The notes: generated by a model from the sequence alone, not told the origin. A DNA stretch of 64,000 nucleotides from Jeongeupia sp. HS-3 (GCF_015140455.1 NZ_AP024094.1:1240001-1304000), one strand, 5' to 3'. Shown: positions 45,611 to 55,378, numbered from the stretch's first letter. Numbers and translations are program-made.

Positions 45611-48184
45611 TCAGAGCTCGGCAAGCAGACGCTGCGCCTCCTGCTTGTGGTGCTCGCCACCTTCGCCCAGCGCCTCTTGCAGGATTTCGCGCGCGCCTTC
45701 GGTATCGCCCATATCCAGATAGGCCCTGGCCAGATCAATTTTGGTCTGCACCGGGTCATTCTCGGCAAGGTCGACATCCTCCGCCTCGATATCACCCAGA
45801 TTCAGATCCAGGGCGGAAAGATCGACCTCAGGGACCGCCGCGTTCAGCGTCGACGCGATCGCCGGCTCGCTAAAATCGAAATCAAAGCCCAGACCGTCGT
45901 CGTCGCTCTCCAGCTCGGCCACCGGCAAGGGTTCGCTCTCCGCCGCCGATTCGACCGCCGAAGACGTGATGCCAGGCAAGTCAAGATCAAGCGGAAAATC
46001 GAGCTCGTGATCGGCATCAAGATCCAGCTCAACCGGGATGGTCGGCGCATTCAGGAATGACTCGACCTCGGGCGTTGCCGCAGCCGGTTCATCCAGCGCA
46101 TCAGCGGACACCCCCAGATCGAAATCAAGGTCGTCCAATGCCGAATCGAGCGAACCCATCGCCTCGGATGGCGCAAACGCATCAGCAGCCTGCGCAGCAT
46201 CGGCTGGCTCGACCAATTCGGCCGACTCGAACGATGCAACATCCGGCAGCGGCGCATCGGCACTCAGATCCAGATCGAGGTCATCGATCACGCTCGCGCC
46301 CGCCGCCGCAACCACCCCGGCCACAGCCAACGGCGCGGTGACGCCAGCTTGCTGACGCGGCTGATACAGCGGATTCGCCGCATCGAGATTGCGCCCCATG
46401 TACGCAGCCTGCTCCCACACCGGACCCTGCCCATTGAGCTGGGCAAAGAGCGACGAAGCCACATCCTCAAACGCCGCCTTGTCCTTGCGTGCTGCATAAA
46501 TTTCCAGGAGCTTCAGGCGAATCTCGTTGCGACTGCCGTCTTTGGCCAGCGCATCGCGGAGGATTTCCTCGGCCTGGGCATCCCGCCCGTAGGCCATGTA
46601 CACCTCGGCCTCGGCGACCGGATCGACCTCATCGGTATCGATAGTGCCCAGCCCTTGACGACTGAAGTCGGTCAAGAAGGAGTTTTCAGTCGGCTGGGTG
46701 CTGATGACCGCACCACCACTGCCACCGATCACGGTATTGGGCTTGAGATCGCCAGCGGTGAGGAAGCTGTCTTCAAACCGCGCCGGCTTGCGGCGGCGCG
46801 CCCAGAACAAGCCCCCGGCTCCGAGCAGCACCGCGGCCAAACCACCGCCAATGGCCAGTGGATTGTCGAGCAGCGAGGCGAAGAACGACGGTTCTTCCAC
46901 CGGCGCAGCCACAACCACCGGCTTGCGTTTTTTGGCGACCGGGCTCGCCTCGGCCACGGCCGATGCCGCAACGGGCGCCGCGACCACCTCGGACGCCACC
47001 ACCGCCGGAACCGAAGCCTCTACGGCCGGCACTGCGGCAGCCACCGGTGCGGAAGCGGCTTGCGACACACCTGCCAGCCCCTTGAGCGCCAGCGCTTTCT
47101 CCATGTCCTTGACGTTCTTTTGCAGTTCGGCAACGCGCTGGTTCGCCTCTTCAAGCGATTTCTGCCGTGCCAGCGCCTCGTCCTGCAACGCCTTCAACTG
47201 TACGTCGCCAGCCTGCCCCCCCTTGGAGAGCTTGAGCACATCTTTACTGGCATCACCTTGCGCCAGGCCCTTGTCGTCGACCTTGGCGGTGATCTTGCCC
47301 GAGGCGGCGCCAGCACCGGCGTCCGCCGCCTGCTGCTTGCCGACGGCATTAGCCACCTGACTACGGTAGTTCTTCCAGCCCTCGCCCTGCAGGCGAATTT
47401 CCTTGGCGGCTTCGTCGCGACTCACCGAGGCGATGGCCTCACGATCAGGAATGCGCAAAATCTTGCCGCGCTTGAGCCGGTTCATATTGCCATCGAAGGC
47501 TGACGGATTGGCACGGTACAGACTGACCAGCACCTGTTCGTAACTCACGCCATCCGGCTGCACCTTTCGCGTCACCGATGACAAGGTATCGCCGCTACGC
47601 ACGGTGTAGGCATCGCCTGCGGCCTTTTCGGCCGGTGCATCTTGCGGTGCAGCCGTGGCGGCAACCTTGGCCGGCGCGGCCTGTCTTGGCTGCTTGATCG
47701 CAACCGGTGCCGCACTGGTAGACCCGGAGGTTTTGCCGACAACACGCCCCGGCAGCTCGGCCGAGCGGGCCGGCGCACTGCCGTAGCCCACCGGATCAAT
47801 CAGTGCCGAGTATTCACGCTGAATGCGGCCCGATGCCCAGTTGAGTTCAACCAGCAAGCCAAGGAAAGGCTCGCTCACGGCCTGACTGGAGGTCACCAGT
47901 ACATAATACTGACCGTTAGCACGCTTATCGATATTGAAGCGCAAGCCCAACGACGACGGCGGATAGGGCACTTGTGCATTGGCATAGCCTTCTGGCGATG
48001 CAAGGCTGACCGCCAGCGAATCGGCTTCACCCGCCTGCACCGAGGTCAAATCGATTTCAGCGCGAAAGGGCTGACCCAGACCGGAAATGACATTCAATTT
48101 ACCAAGCCCGGCAGCATGGGTCACCCAAGGCGATGCAAGCATCATTGCCAATACACATGCTTTGAGTTTCGATTGGATTTGCAC
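45611..48184 (-). CDS. fimV: FimV/HubP-family polar peptidoglycan-binding protein
   Basis: FimV of 857 residues, a polar scaffold needed in relatives for type IV pilus function. Signal peptide (residues 1-24, MMLASPWVTHA). The conserved FimV N-terminal domain (25-130) has GLGKLNVISGLGQPFRAEI. A LysM domain near 190-250 shows YTVRSGDTLSSVTRK and GKILRIPD. A coiled coil lies near 330-365, one transmembrane helix near 445-465 (AIGGGLAAVLLGAGGLFWARR) and an acidic cytoplasmic part ends in a FimV C-terminal/TPR-like motif (KIDLARAYLDMGDTEGAREI). It heads the long minus-strand operon; the 264 nt upstream hold no gene and probably its promoter. Confidence 0.94.
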   Translation of the reverse strand: MQIQSKLKACVLAMMLASPWVTHAAGLGKLNVISGLGQPFRAEIDLTSVQAGEADSLAVSLASPEGYANAQVPYPPSSLGLRFNIDKRANGQYYVLVTSSQAVSEPFLGLLVELNWASGRIQREYSALIDPVGYGSAPARSAELPGRVVGKTSGSTSAAPVAIKQPRQAAPAKVAATAAPQDAPAEKAAGDAYTVRSGDTLSSVTRKVQPDGVSYEQVLVSLYRANPSAFDGNMNRLKRGKILRIPDREAIASVSRDEAAKEIRLQGEGWKNYRSQVANAVGKQQAADAGAGAASGKITAKVDDKGLAQGDASKDVLKLSKGGQAGDVQLKALQDEALARQKSLEEANQRVAELQKNVKDMEKALALKGLAGVSQAASAPVAAAVPAVEASVPAVVASEVVAAPVAASAVAEASPVAKKRKPVVVAAPVEEPSFFASLLDNPLAIGGGLAAVLLGAGGLFWARRRKPARFEDSFLTAGDLKPNTVIGGSGGAVISTQPTENSFLTDFSRQGLGTIDTDEVDPVAEAEVYMAYGRDAQAEEILRDALAKDGSRNEIRLKLLEIYAARKDKAAFEDVASSLFAQLNGQGPVWEQAAYMGRNLDAANPLYQPRQQAGVTAPLAVAGVVAAAGASVIDDLDLDLSADAPLPDVASFESAELVEPADAAQAADAFAPSEAMGSLDSALDDLDFDLGVSADALDEPAAATPEVESFLNAPTIPVELDLDADHELDFPLDLDLPGITSSAVESAAESEPLPVAELESDDDGLGFDFDFSEPAIASTLNAAVPEVDLSALDLNLGDIEAEDVDLAENDPVQTKIDLARAYLDMGDTEGAREILQEALGEGGEHHKQEAQRLLAEL

Positions 48185-48448
48185 GTTGTCCCCCAGGGCT
48201 CTTGATCATCAGCCGACGTGTGCTGAGTGCTTTATTTATTCAAATATTGGAACGCAACATATCACCACGTTCAACGGCCATGCAAGGAAGCCTCCCGGGC
48301 ACCAAGCAATCCGTTGCGGATTCACCATTGGCGCGGCTTTCAGGCTAATTAAGCGATCGTTAAAATCACTATTTCAAGATACCAAATAGAGGCCTGCATT
48401 AGTCATCGCAACGCAACATTAATTGCAAATCAAGTAAGCATCAAAGCA

Positions 48449-49393
48449 TCAGAACCCGGTATCAACGCCCTGCATTGTGATCGACTTCACCCCGGCCAGC
48501 GCGTCGATACGCCAATGCGACCTGGCCCACTGCCACACCTCGGCAAGCGAAGCGCGATTTAGGTCTTGGGGTGGCAACTGACGCAGCAGCGCCAAGGCCG
48601 CCACAAGGCTGTGGACAGCCAGCCCGGCCTGCAGGGGCGCCGCCAGCGTCTGCTTGCTCAATTTCTCGCCCTGCGCATTGACCAACACCGGGATATGCGC
48701 ATAAGCCGGCCGAAGATAGCCAAGCCTTTGCTGCAAATAGCATTGCCGCGGCGTCGAGTCGAGCAGATCGGCGCCGCGCACCACATGGGTAATCCCCTGC
48801 GCCGCGTCATCCACAACCACTGCCAACTGGTACGCCACCAAGCCGTCGGCGCGAAGCAGCGCGAAATCGCCCACCTCCCGCACCAGATCCTGCCGACGCC
48901 AACCCTGCACCGCATCCTCAAAATCCACCACCGCCTCACCCACCCGCAGGCGCCAGGCGCGCGCCATACGCCCCCCCGCCAAACCGGTGCGACAGGTACC
49001 CGGATACACCGGACCATCGATCCCGGCATGCGCGATTGCGGCGATTTCCTTACGAGTACAGGCACAGCCATACAGCCAGCCAGTCGACTTCAAGCGCTCG
49101 ATTTCAGCCAGATAGAGATCGCCACGTTCGCTCTGATAGCGCACCGGGCCATCCCACTCGAAACCATAGGCATCGAGTATCTGCAAAATCCGATCAGCGG
49201 CACCCGGGACGATGCGCGGCGGATCGAGATCCTCGATTCGCAACAACCATTCTCCGCCGGCAACGCGCGCCTCGAGATAGCTCGCCACCGCCGCCAGCAA
49301 GGAACCCAGATGCAAATCACCGGTTGGACTGGGCGCGAATCGACCACGGTAAACCGGCAGAGTTAGTGCGCTGGGTTCTTTATAAATAGCCAC
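48449..49393 (-). CDS. gluQ: glutamyl-Q tRNA(Asp) synthetase
   Basis: GluQ-RS of about 314 residues, a truncated GluRS paralogue that attaches glutamate to queuosine at position 34 of tRNA(Asp). Class I signatures are [14 protein letters not shown] (HIGH type) and GEKLSKQT (KMSKS type). A zinc-site pattern lies in [10 protein letters not shown] and YPGTCRTG. There is no anticodon-binding domain, consistent with length. The start is taken as GTG 49393; in-frame codons up to 49474 run through the ferredoxin promoter region and are unlikely to be translated. Confidence 0.9.
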   Translation of the reverse strand: MAIYKEPSALTLPVYRGRFAPSPTGDLHLGSLLAAVASYLEARVAGGEWLLRIEDLDPPRIVPGAADRILQILDAYGFEWDGPVRYQSERGDLYLAEIERLKSTGWLYGCACTRKEIAAIAHAGIDGPVYPGTCRTGLAGGRMARAWRLRVGEAVVDFEDAVQGWRRQDLVREVGDFALLRADGLVAYQLAVVVDDAAQGITHVVRGADLLDSTPRQCYLQQRLGYLRPAYAHIPVLVNAQGEKLSKQTLAAPLQAGLAVHSLVAALALLRQLPPQDLNRASLAEVWQWARSHWRIDALAGVKSITMQGVDTGF

Positions 49394-49475
49394 GTCGTCA
49401 CTCGACCCCGAAGGGGCTTTGGTAAGATTCCGGTATTCTGACGACCGTCTCGCCCCAAGAAAAGGATCAAACACA

Positions 49476-49799
49476 ATGACCTACGTTGTTACCGACGCCT
49501 GTGTGAAGTGCAAATACACCGACTGCGTTGATGTCTGCCCGGTGGATTGCTTCCGTGAAGGCCCGAATTTCCTGGTAATCGACCCCGATGAGTGCATCGA
49601 TTGCACCCTGTGTGTCGCCGAATGCCCGGTCGAGGCCATCTACGCCGAAGATGATGTCCCCGCCGAGATGCAAGACTACATCGCACTGAACGCCGAGCTT
49701 TCCCAAGCGTGGCCGGCCATCGTCGAAAAGAAAGACCCGCTGCCGGATCACGACACCTGGGCCGCTGTCGTCGGCAAGCTCGACCAGCTCGAACGCTAA
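49476..49799 (+). CDS. fdxA: 7Fe ferredoxin (FdxA type)
   Basis: Small electron carrier of 107 residues with a [3Fe-4S] and a [4Fe-4S] cluster. The N-terminal half has the Cys-rich array [19 protein letters not shown] and [17 protein letters not shown], and the C-terminal extension [17 protein letters not shown] is characteristic of the FdxA group. AAGGATC is the ribosome binding site; an in-frame extension of 19 codons upstream has none. It is divergent from gluQ. Confidence 0.95.
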   Translation: MTYVVTDACVKCKYTDCVDVCPVDCFREGPNFLVIDPDECIDCTLCVAECPVEAIYAEDDVPAEMQDYIALNAELSQAWPAIVEKKDPLPDHDTWAAVVGKLDQLER

Positions 49800-49817
49800 T
49801 ACCAGCATCGCATCGGC

Positions 49818-49846
49818 TTGAACAGGCGAGGCCAAATGGCTATAAT
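49818..49846 (+). promoter_or_regulatory. sigma70-type promoter of the rpsF operon
   Basis: TTGAAC and a consensus TATAAT are separated by 17 bp. Transcription would start near 49853, giving a leader of about 57 nt that contains the hairpin described next. Confidence 0.72.
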
Positions 49847-49861
49847 CGCCTGTTACCCCTT

Positions 49862-49888
49862 GCCTGACCGACGTCGCTGACGGCAGGC
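49862..49888 (+). promoter_or_regulatory. rpsF leader hairpin, candidate S6:S18 autoregulatory motif
   Basis: GCCTG-A-CCG pairs with CGG-CAGGC (8 bp with one bulged A) around a 10-nt loop, starting about nine bases after the predicted transcription start and 21 nt ahead of the rpsF ATG. Many bacteria carry an S6:S18-binding hairpin with a conserved CCG in this leader. The match is by position and the CCG only, so this is tentative. Confidence 0.4.
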
Positions 49889-49909
49889 TTTAACCCAAAA
49901 GGAGAACAC

Positions 49910-50278
49910 ATGCGACACTATGAAATCGTATTTATCGTGCACCCGGACCAAAGCGAGCAAGTGCCCGCAATGGTCGAGCGCTATAAGGCACTGATCAGCA
50001 CCGGCAACGGTACGGTTCATCGCCTGGAAGACTGGGGCCGCCGTCAACTGGCTTACCCGATCCAGAAAATCCACAAGGCACATTACGTGCTGATGAACGT
50101 CGAAATCGGCCAGGAAACCCTGGACGAACTCGAACACGCGTTCAAGTTCAACGATGCTGTGCTGCGCCACCTCATCATCAAGGCAGATCACGCTGTAACC
50201 GAAGCGTCGCCGATGATGAAGGAAGAGAAGTCGAAGTCGCTGACCGCTCCTGCACAAGAAGGCCAGGCTGCCGCCTAA
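49910..50278 (+). CDS. rpsF: 30S ribosomal protein S6
   Basis: S6 of 122 residues, binding 16S rRNA with S18 in the platform of the 30S subunit. The family start [18 protein letters not shown] and the motif [20 protein letters not shown] are present. AAAGGAG precedes the ATG. First gene of rpsF-priB-rpsR-rplI; the C-terminus has the short charged tail (EEKSKSL) common in proteobacteria. Confidence 0.98.
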   Translation: MRHYEIVFIVHPDQSEQVPAMVERYKALISTGNGTVHRLEDWGRRQLAYPIQKIHKAHYVLMNVEIGQETLDELEHAFKFNDAVLRHLIIKADHAVTEASPMMKEEKSKSLTAPAQEGQAAA

Positions 50279-50584
50279 GTGCCCGATCGCAACAAGACGG
50301 TTCTGGGTGGAACCCTGATCGAATTGCCTCCGTTGCGCTACACCCCTGCCGGCATTCCGGTTCAACACTGTGTCATCAGTCATGAATCCAGCCAGCAGGA
50401 GAACGGCATACCACGCCAGGTCATTATGGAAGTGGAAGCCGTGGCAGTAGGCACGGTCGGTCTGGCGATGAATAAAATCGCCAATGGCCAGCAACTCAAG
50501 GTTCGCGGTTTTTTTGCCGCAACCAGTCAGCGACAACGCCGGCGTCTTGTTCTGCACATCAACGAATTTGAATTGCTGAATTGA
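50279..50584 (+). CDS. priB: primosomal replication protein N
   Basis: PriB of 101 residues, a single-stranded DNA-binding OB-fold dimer of the PriA-PriB-DnaT replication restart pathway. The fold is seen in GGTLIELPPLRYTPAGIPV and LKVRGFFAATSQRQRRRLVL. The start is GTG, directly abutting the rpsF stop codon, with the Shine-Dalgarno sequence inside rpsF. The location between rpsF and rpsR is the conserved place for priB in beta- and gammaproteobacteria. Confidence 0.93.
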   Translation: MPDRNKTVLGGTLIELPPLRYTPAGIPVQHCVISHESSQQENGIPRQVIMEVEAVAVGTVGLAMNKIANGQQLKVRGFFAATSQRQRRRLVLHINEFELLN

Positions 50585-50593
50585 GGAATTAAC

Positions 50594-50821
50594 ATGTCCC
50601 GTCATCTGTTTAAGCGGAAAAAATTCTGCCGCTTCACCACCGAAGGCATCAAGCATATCGACTACAAAGATATCGCTATCCTGAAGGATTTCATTGCTGA
50701 AAACGGCAAGATCATCCCGGCCCGCATTACCGGCACCAAAGCCAAGTACCAGCGTCAACTGTCGACCGCCATCAAGCGCGCTCGCCTGCTGTCCCTGCTG
50801 CCATTCACCGATCTGCACTAA
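50594..50821 (+). CDS. rpsR: 30S ribosomal protein S18
   Basis: S18 of 75 residues, partner of S6 on 16S rRNA. Typical segments are [20 protein letters not shown] and [26 protein letters not shown] lies just upstream of the ATG. It is translated after priB in the same operon. Confidence 0.98.
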   Translation: MSRHLFKRKKFCRFTTEGIKHIDYKDIAILKDFIAENGKIIPARITGTKAKYQRQLSTAIKRARLLSLLPFTDLH

Positions 50822-50838
50822 TCCGAGGAGACCCTGAC

Positions 50839-51288
50839 ATGCAAATCATTCTGCTCGAAAAAGTCGCAAATCTCGGTGGCCTCGGTGACGTGGTCAAGGT
50901 CAAGGACGGTTACGCACGTAACTTCCTGATCCCGCAAGGCAAAGCCAAGCGCGCCAATGACGCCAACCTGGCCGAATTCGAAGCACGCCGCGCTGAACTC
51001 GAAGCACGTCAAGCCGAAATCCTGGTTGACGCACAAGCACGTGCCGCCCAACTGGAAGGCGCCGTTGTCACCATCGGCCAAAAGGCCGGTGTTGATGGCC
51101 GTCTGTTCGGTTCGGTCACCACCGCCGACATCGCCGATGCGTTCACCAGCAATGGTATCGCGGTGAAGAAGGCTGAAGTTCGCCTGCCGCAAGGCCCGTT
51201 CAAGGCCATCGGCGAATACGACATCGCCCTCGCTCTGCACCACGACGTGGTTGTTGAAGTGAAGGTGGTCGTGGTTGGCGAGCAATAA
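50839..51288 (+). CDS. rplI: 50S ribosomal protein L9
   Basis: L9 of 149 residues, with the N-terminal rRNA-binding domain ([20 protein letters not shown] and [13 protein letters not shown]), a connecting helix near residues 40-75 and the C-terminal domain ([16 protein letters not shown]). GAGGAG precedes the ATG. Last gene of the operon, followed by a strong terminator. Confidence 0.98.
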   Translation: MQIILLEKVANLGGLGDVVKVKDGYARNFLIPQGKAKRANDANLAEFEARRAELEARQAEILVDAQARAAQLEGAVVTIGQKAGVDGRLFGSVTTADIADAFTSNGIAVKKAEVRLPQGPFKAIGEYDIALALHHDVVVEVKVVVVGEQ

Positions 51289-51309
51289 GCTCACCAGGCA
51301 CTCGCCATT

Positions 51310-51337
51310 AAAAAAGGCACCTTCGGGTGCCTTTTTT
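51310..51337 (+). terminator. rho-independent terminator after rplI
   Basis: Stem AAAAAAGGCACC / GGTGCCTTTTTT with a TTCG tetraloop, 21 nt after the rplI stop. It has both a stable loop and a six-T tract. The next 175 bases up to the following terminator hold no gene that I can support. Confidence 0.95.
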
Positions 51338-51514
51338 ACGTCCGTTGCTTTTGGTCTCGCTCGCAGTCAGACCGAAACCAGCCCAGGCCACATCCCGCTT
51401 GTGCCTTGCATGCCAAGCCCCCTCCCGCGATCATCGTCCCGGCGTAACGAAAACCACCGGAGCGCACCACTCGCATCATGGCGCAGAGCCAGCGAACGGG
51501 GAATGCATGCCCGC

Positions 51515-51543
51515 AAAAAAGCCGACCCAGAGGTCGGCTTTTT
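51515..51543 (-). terminator. terminator of the lysP-like gene
   Basis: Stem GCCGACC / GGTCGGC with a CAGA loop and A/T tracts on both sides. On the minus strand six T residues follow the stem, 15 nt after the permease stop. Confidence 0.9.
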
Positions 51544-51557
51544 ATAGCCATCAACAA

Positions 51558-53045
51558 TCAGCGACGATCGGCCGATGATTCATGCGGGAAATCCATTTCC
51601 GCATACGGCACGATGCGACTCTTGTTACGAATCCGGTAAACCAACCAGATCACCAGGAACAAGGGGATGCCGATATACGTCGCCACCACGCCTACCCAGT
51701 CAATCCGGTCGAGCATGAAGGCCTGATAATTCTGCCCCAGCATGATCACCATGCAGAGCCCGAAGGCGAACATCGGCCCGAAGGGGAAAAACTTCGAGCG
51801 GTAAGGCAAGTCTTCCAGCGAGTGCCCTTGCGCCACGTAGCCCTTGCGAAAGCGATAGTGACTGATCGCAATCCCCAGCCAAGCGATAAAGCCGGTCATG
51901 CCCGAGGTATTCAGCAGCCACATATAGACTTCCTTGTCGCCATAGAGCGAGGTCAGAAAGCACAAGCCGCCCACTGCGGTGGTTGCATAGAGCGCGTTTT
52001 GCGGCACACCGTTCTTCGATAGCTTGGCAAACAGCTTCGGCGCCTTGCCCTCGGTGGCAAGGTTGTAGAGCATCCGCGTCGATGCATACATGCCGGAGTT
52101 ACCGGCTGACAGCACCGCAGTCAGGATCACCGCATTCATTACCCCGGCAGCGAAGGCCAGACCTGCGTGCTGGAATACCAGCGTGAACGGTGACACGCCG
52201 ATATCGGCGACATCATTTTTCAGCAGGCTCGGATCGGTGTACGGAATCAGCACGCCGATCAGGAAGATTGCCAGCACATAGAACAGCAGAATGCGCCAGA
52301 ACACCTGCTTGACCGCGCGCGGGATATTGCGCCGCGGGTTCTCGGATTCGCCAGCGGCAACCCCGATCAGCTCGGTCCCCTGAAACGAGAAGCCGGCGAT
52401 CATCGCCACGCCGAGCATGGCCGGAAAGCCCCCCACGAAGGGCGCATCACCGATCGTGAAGTTACCAAAGCTTTGCTGCGCACCGCCCTTGAGGATGCCG
52501 AAGATCATCGCCAGCCCCACGCCGATAAACACCACCACAGTCACGACCTTGATCAGCGCGAACCAGTACTCCGCCTCGCCAAAGCCCTTCACCGAGATGT
52601 AGTTGAGCAGGAACATGATGCCGAGGAAGATCACACTCCAGTAAATCCCGGGTATATCCGGGAACCAGTAATGCATGACCAGTTGCGCGGCAGCCAGCTC
52701 GACGGCGATGGTTACCGCCCAGTTGTACCAGTAGTTCCAGCCAAGCGCGAAGCCGAAACCCTCATCGACATACTTGGCGCCGTAAGTCGAAAACGAGCCC
52801 GATACCGGCATGTAGGCTGCCAGTTCACCCAGGCTGGTCATCACGAAATAGACCATCAGGCCGATGAGCACATAGGCGGCGATGGCGCCGCCGGGGCCAG
52901 CCTGCGAGACGGTAGCGCCCGATGCGACGAAAAGGCCCGTACCAATCGAACCGCCAATGGCGATCATGGTCAGATGGCGAGCCTTGAGGCTACGCCGCAG
53001 CGCGGGTGCGCTTTCCTCGCCGGAGTGAGTTTGATGTTCTTGCAT
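51558..53045 (-). CDS. lysP: lysine-type amino acid permease (LysP-like)
   Basis: APC-superfamily permease of 495 residues with 12 helices. The N-terminal part matches E. coli LysP very closely: LRRSLKARHLTMIAIGGSIG, TSLGELAAYMPVSGSFSTYG and FGFALGWNYWYNWAVTIAVE. LysP imports lysine with protons and in E. coli also interacts with the CadC sensor; no cadC is seen here. The start at 53045 has GGAGG-like sequence poorly placed, but the N-terminal length fits. Transcribed alone, divergent from marR. Exact substrate is inferred from similarity. Confidence 0.88.
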   Translation of the reverse strand: MQEHQTHSGEESAPALRRSLKARHLTMIAIGGSIGTGLFVASGATVSQAGPGGAIAAYVLIGLMVYFVMTSLGELAAYMPVSGSFSTYGAKYVDEGFGFALGWNYWYNWAVTIAVELAAAQLVMHYWFPDIPGIYWSVIFLGIMFLLNYISVKGFGEAEYWFALIKVVTVVVFIGVGLAMIFGILKGGAQQSFGNFTIGDAPFVGGFPAMLGVAMIAGFSFQGTELIGVAAGESENPRRNIPRAVKQVFWRILLFYVLAIFLIGVLIPYTDPSLLKNDVADIGVSPFTLVFQHAGLAFAAGVMNAVILTAVLSAGNSGMYASTRMLYNLATEGKAPKLFAKLSKNGVPQNALYATTAVGGLCFLTSLYGDKEVYMWLLNTSGMTGFIAWLGIAISHYRFRKGYVAQGHSLEDLPYRSKFFPFGPMFAFGLCMVIMLGQNYQAFMLDRIDWVGVVATYIGIPLFLVIWLVYRIRNKSRIVPYAEMDFPHESSADRR

Positions 53046-53195
53046 GGGAGGTTATCTATAGAAGTTGAAGGTGCCCACCAACGCGCAGGCCCATTGACCA
53101 TCAGTAAAGCGAACCCTTCAGAGTAACAAACTGGCCGCATCGACGAAACGGCGGTTTTCCACAATCCGCCCGTCGGACAAGCCGAATCGCCTCAA

Positions 53196-53217
53196 TATAA
53201 TTTCATATGATATTATA
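53196..53217 (+). promoter_or_regulatory. palindromic operator/promoter of the marR-MFS operon
   Basis: A 22-bp palindrome with one mismatched pair: left half TATAATTT, centre CATATG, right half ATATTATA. It lies 26 nt ahead of the marR start. Its AT-rich arms also contain -10-like hexamers (TATAAT). This is the classic layout for MarR autorepression. Confidence 0.75.
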
Positions 53218-53243
53218 TCAATCAAAACCAAAGGAATGCCTCA

Positions 53244-53726
53244 GTGGAATTTGAAGCCCGCATCGAGCGCATCTGCGCCGCCAATCCGGACGCACCACGC
53301 GATGCCATCATCGCTTCGCGCCGGCTGTTCCGTGCCGCCCACCTGCTCGAACGGCGCGTCAACGCCGCCCTGGCGCAGTTCAAGCTGGAAATGCGCGAAT
53401 ACCTTGCGCTGACGCTACTGGCGAGCAACATCGACGACCCGATGAGCCCGACCGAACTGAGCGTGACGCTCGACGCCAGCCGCACCCAGATCACCCGCCT
53501 GCTCGACGTACTGGAAAAGCGCGGACTGCTGGAACGCACGCCATCGGCATCCGACCGCCGCGGGCTGGAACTCAACCTGACCGAAGCGGGCCGCAGCCTG
53601 CAGCAACAGGCCGTGCCCGAGGTCTACGCCGCCTACGAAGCCTGCTGGCAGCTCGTCGAGCCCGCGATGCGGCCAATGTTGCTGGTCACGCTCGGCCGCA
53701 TTGACGAGGGACTCTCGCAAGCATGA
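53244..53726 (+). CDS. MarR-family transcriptional regulator
   Basis: Regulator of 160 residues with a winged-helix DNA-binding domain: recognition region SPTELSVTLDASRTQITRLL, wing RTPSASDRRGLELNLTEAG. MarR proteins are dimeric repressors released by small ligands. It starts with GTG, preceded by AAAGGA. The stop overlaps the ATG of an MFS transporter gene by 4 nt, and a 22-bp palindrome lies upstream, so it most likely represses its own operon including the exporter. Confidence 0.92.
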   Translation: MEFEARIERICAANPDAPRDAIIASRRLFRAAHLLERRVNAALAQFKLEMREYLALTLLASNIDDPMSPTELSVTLDASRTQITRLLDVLEKRGLLERTPSASDRRGLELNLTEAGRSLQQQAVPEVYAAYEACWQLVEPAMRPMLLVTLGRIDEGLSQA

Positions 53727-55261
53727 GTTTGCGACTGCATGCCCGCTATCGGGCAAGCAAGAAACGCTTACTGATGGCGCTCCTGGGGCTGATCACCGGC
53801 GTCGAGTTTCTTGAAAACCTGATGTTCGTTTTCGCCGCCAGCCACATCATGGGCGGCATTGGCGCCGCGCCGCGCGAATTCGCCCAGGCGCAAGCCGCCT
53901 ACGCCATCGGCAGCCTGCTGATGATCGTCAAACAGCAATGGTCGGTGCGCCAGTTCGGTTATCGGCGCTATCTGTGCACCGCACTCGCCCTGTTCATCAT
54001 CGGCACCATCGGCTGCTCGCAGAGCGGCACGCTCAACGAACTGACTTTGTTCCGCCTCGTTCAGGGCCTCGGCGGCGGCGCCTTCTTCACCAGCTCGCGC
54101 GTGCTGATTCCGCTGATGTTCAAGGGCAGCGAACGCGCGCTGGCGGTGAAATACTTCATGTACGGCATTTTCAGCGCCTCGATGATCGCACCACTGCTGG
54201 CCGCAACCCTGGTCGAGAGCGGCAGCTGGCATCTGGTTTTTTACGGCGCACTGCCGCCGGCGTTGCTGGCACTGCTTGGCGCCTGGTTTTTACTCCCCGA
54301 CGCCGAGCCACCGCGCGAACGCGAACCACTGGCCATTGGCGGACTACTACTCTTTGGCGCGGCGGTACTGTGTCTGCAACTGATGCTGAGCGATACCCGC
54401 TACGACATCTTTGCCCACCCCTACCGGCTGGCCTTGCTGGCCGGCGGCGGCGGACTGCTGCTGCTCGGCTTTCTGCGGCATCAGTGGCGCCATCCCCAGC
54501 CGATCCTGCACCTGCGGGCACTGGTCAGTCCGGTTTATCTGACCGGGCTGGGGCTGTACTTCCTGTATTACTCGATCAAAAACTTCCGCGGCTATCTGTT
54601 CCCGATTTATGCCGAGCGTGGTCTGGGCATCCCGCTGATTGCGGTAGGCTGGCTCGATAGTTTTGCCGGCGCCGCGACCTTTGTCGCGGTGTATTTCTAT
54701 ATCAGATACAGCCGCAAACTCACGCTCAAGAAGCCGTTGATGCTCGCCGGCACGCTGATCATGGCCGGCGCGTGCTGGTGGTATTCGATCCTGCCGGCGG
54801 GGGTCGACACGCACTGGCTGATGTATGGCCTTGCGTTCCAGGGCCTGTTCTCGGTGATGGTCGTACTGCCGGTGGCCGGGCTGACGTATAGCGAACTGGG
54901 CGACGAATACTTTGGCCACGGCTATCAGGGCAAGAATCTGATGCGCCAGCTCGCCACATCAATCTCCAGCGCCTTCGCCGCCGTGATGCTGCAGGACAGG
55001 CAATTCGAGGTGCAGCACAACCTGGCGGCGACGGTCCACGCCGGCAATCCGCAAATCGATCACTGGCTCGCGACAATCGCCGGGGTTTTCAGTCAGAACG
55101 GCTACAACGCCGAGCAGGCCATGACTGGCGCCAGAATCGAGCTGGGCCGCATGGTCGCGCAGCAGGCGCAATTGCTGGCCTGCCAGGATCTGTACCGTTA
55201 CCTTGCCGCATTCGCCGTAGTAACCGGACTCATCATTGCCATACAGCGCAGACTGCGCTGA
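53723..55261 (+). CDS. MFS transporter, DHA2-like
   Basis: Membrane protein of 512 residues with about 14 predicted helices, of the DHA2 (EmrB-like) drug/H+ antiporter type. Motif-like segments include LFRLVQGLGGGAFFTSSRVL and the gly-rich helix near residue 230 (LALLAGGGGLLLLGFLRH). It is translationally coupled to the MarR regulator (ATGA overlap), the common arrangement for an inducible exporter. There is no partner membrane-fusion gene, so it may act alone. Substrate unknown. Confidence 0.87.
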   Translation: MSLRLHARYRASKKRLLMALLGLITGVEFLENLMFVFAASHIMGGIGAAPREFAQAQAAYAIGSLLMIVKQQWSVRQFGYRRYLCTALALFIIGTIGCSQSGTLNELTLFRLVQGLGGGAFFTSSRVLIPLMFKGSERALAVKYFMYGIFSASMIAPLLAATLVESGSWHLVFYGALPPALLALLGAWFLLPDAEPPREREPLAIGGLLLFGAAVLCLQLMLSDTRYDIFAHPYRLALLAGGGGLLLLGFLRHQWRHPQPILHLRALVSPVYLTGLGLYFLYYSIKNFRGYLFPIYAERGLGIPLIAVGWLDSFAGAATFVAVYFYIRYSRKLTLKKPLMLAGTLIMAGACWWYSILPAGVDTHWLMYGLAFQGLFSVMVVLPVAGLTYSELGDEYFGHGYQGKNLMRQLATSISSAFAAVMLQDRQFEVQHNLAATVHAGNPQIDHWLATIAGVFSQNGYNAEQAMTGARIELGRMVAQQAQLLACQDLYRYLAAFAVVTGLIIAIQRRLR

Positions 55262-55378
55262 ACACCGGCCATCTGCCCCGCCCGACGCACTGCTTGGCGC
55301 AGACCTCAGCCGGCCTATTCTATAAGCATCCACAGGGGGGACAACGCACCGTCTACACGCCGGCGCCGAGGAATAACC

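Noticed and set aside
51338-51557. Small frames between the rplI and permease terminators
   Set aside because: No ribosome binding site or recognisable product; they overlap the downstream terminator hairpin.
53046-53195. Possible lysine riboswitch ahead of the lysP-like gene
   Set aside because: The leader is short and I see no L-box helical junction or conserved blocks.
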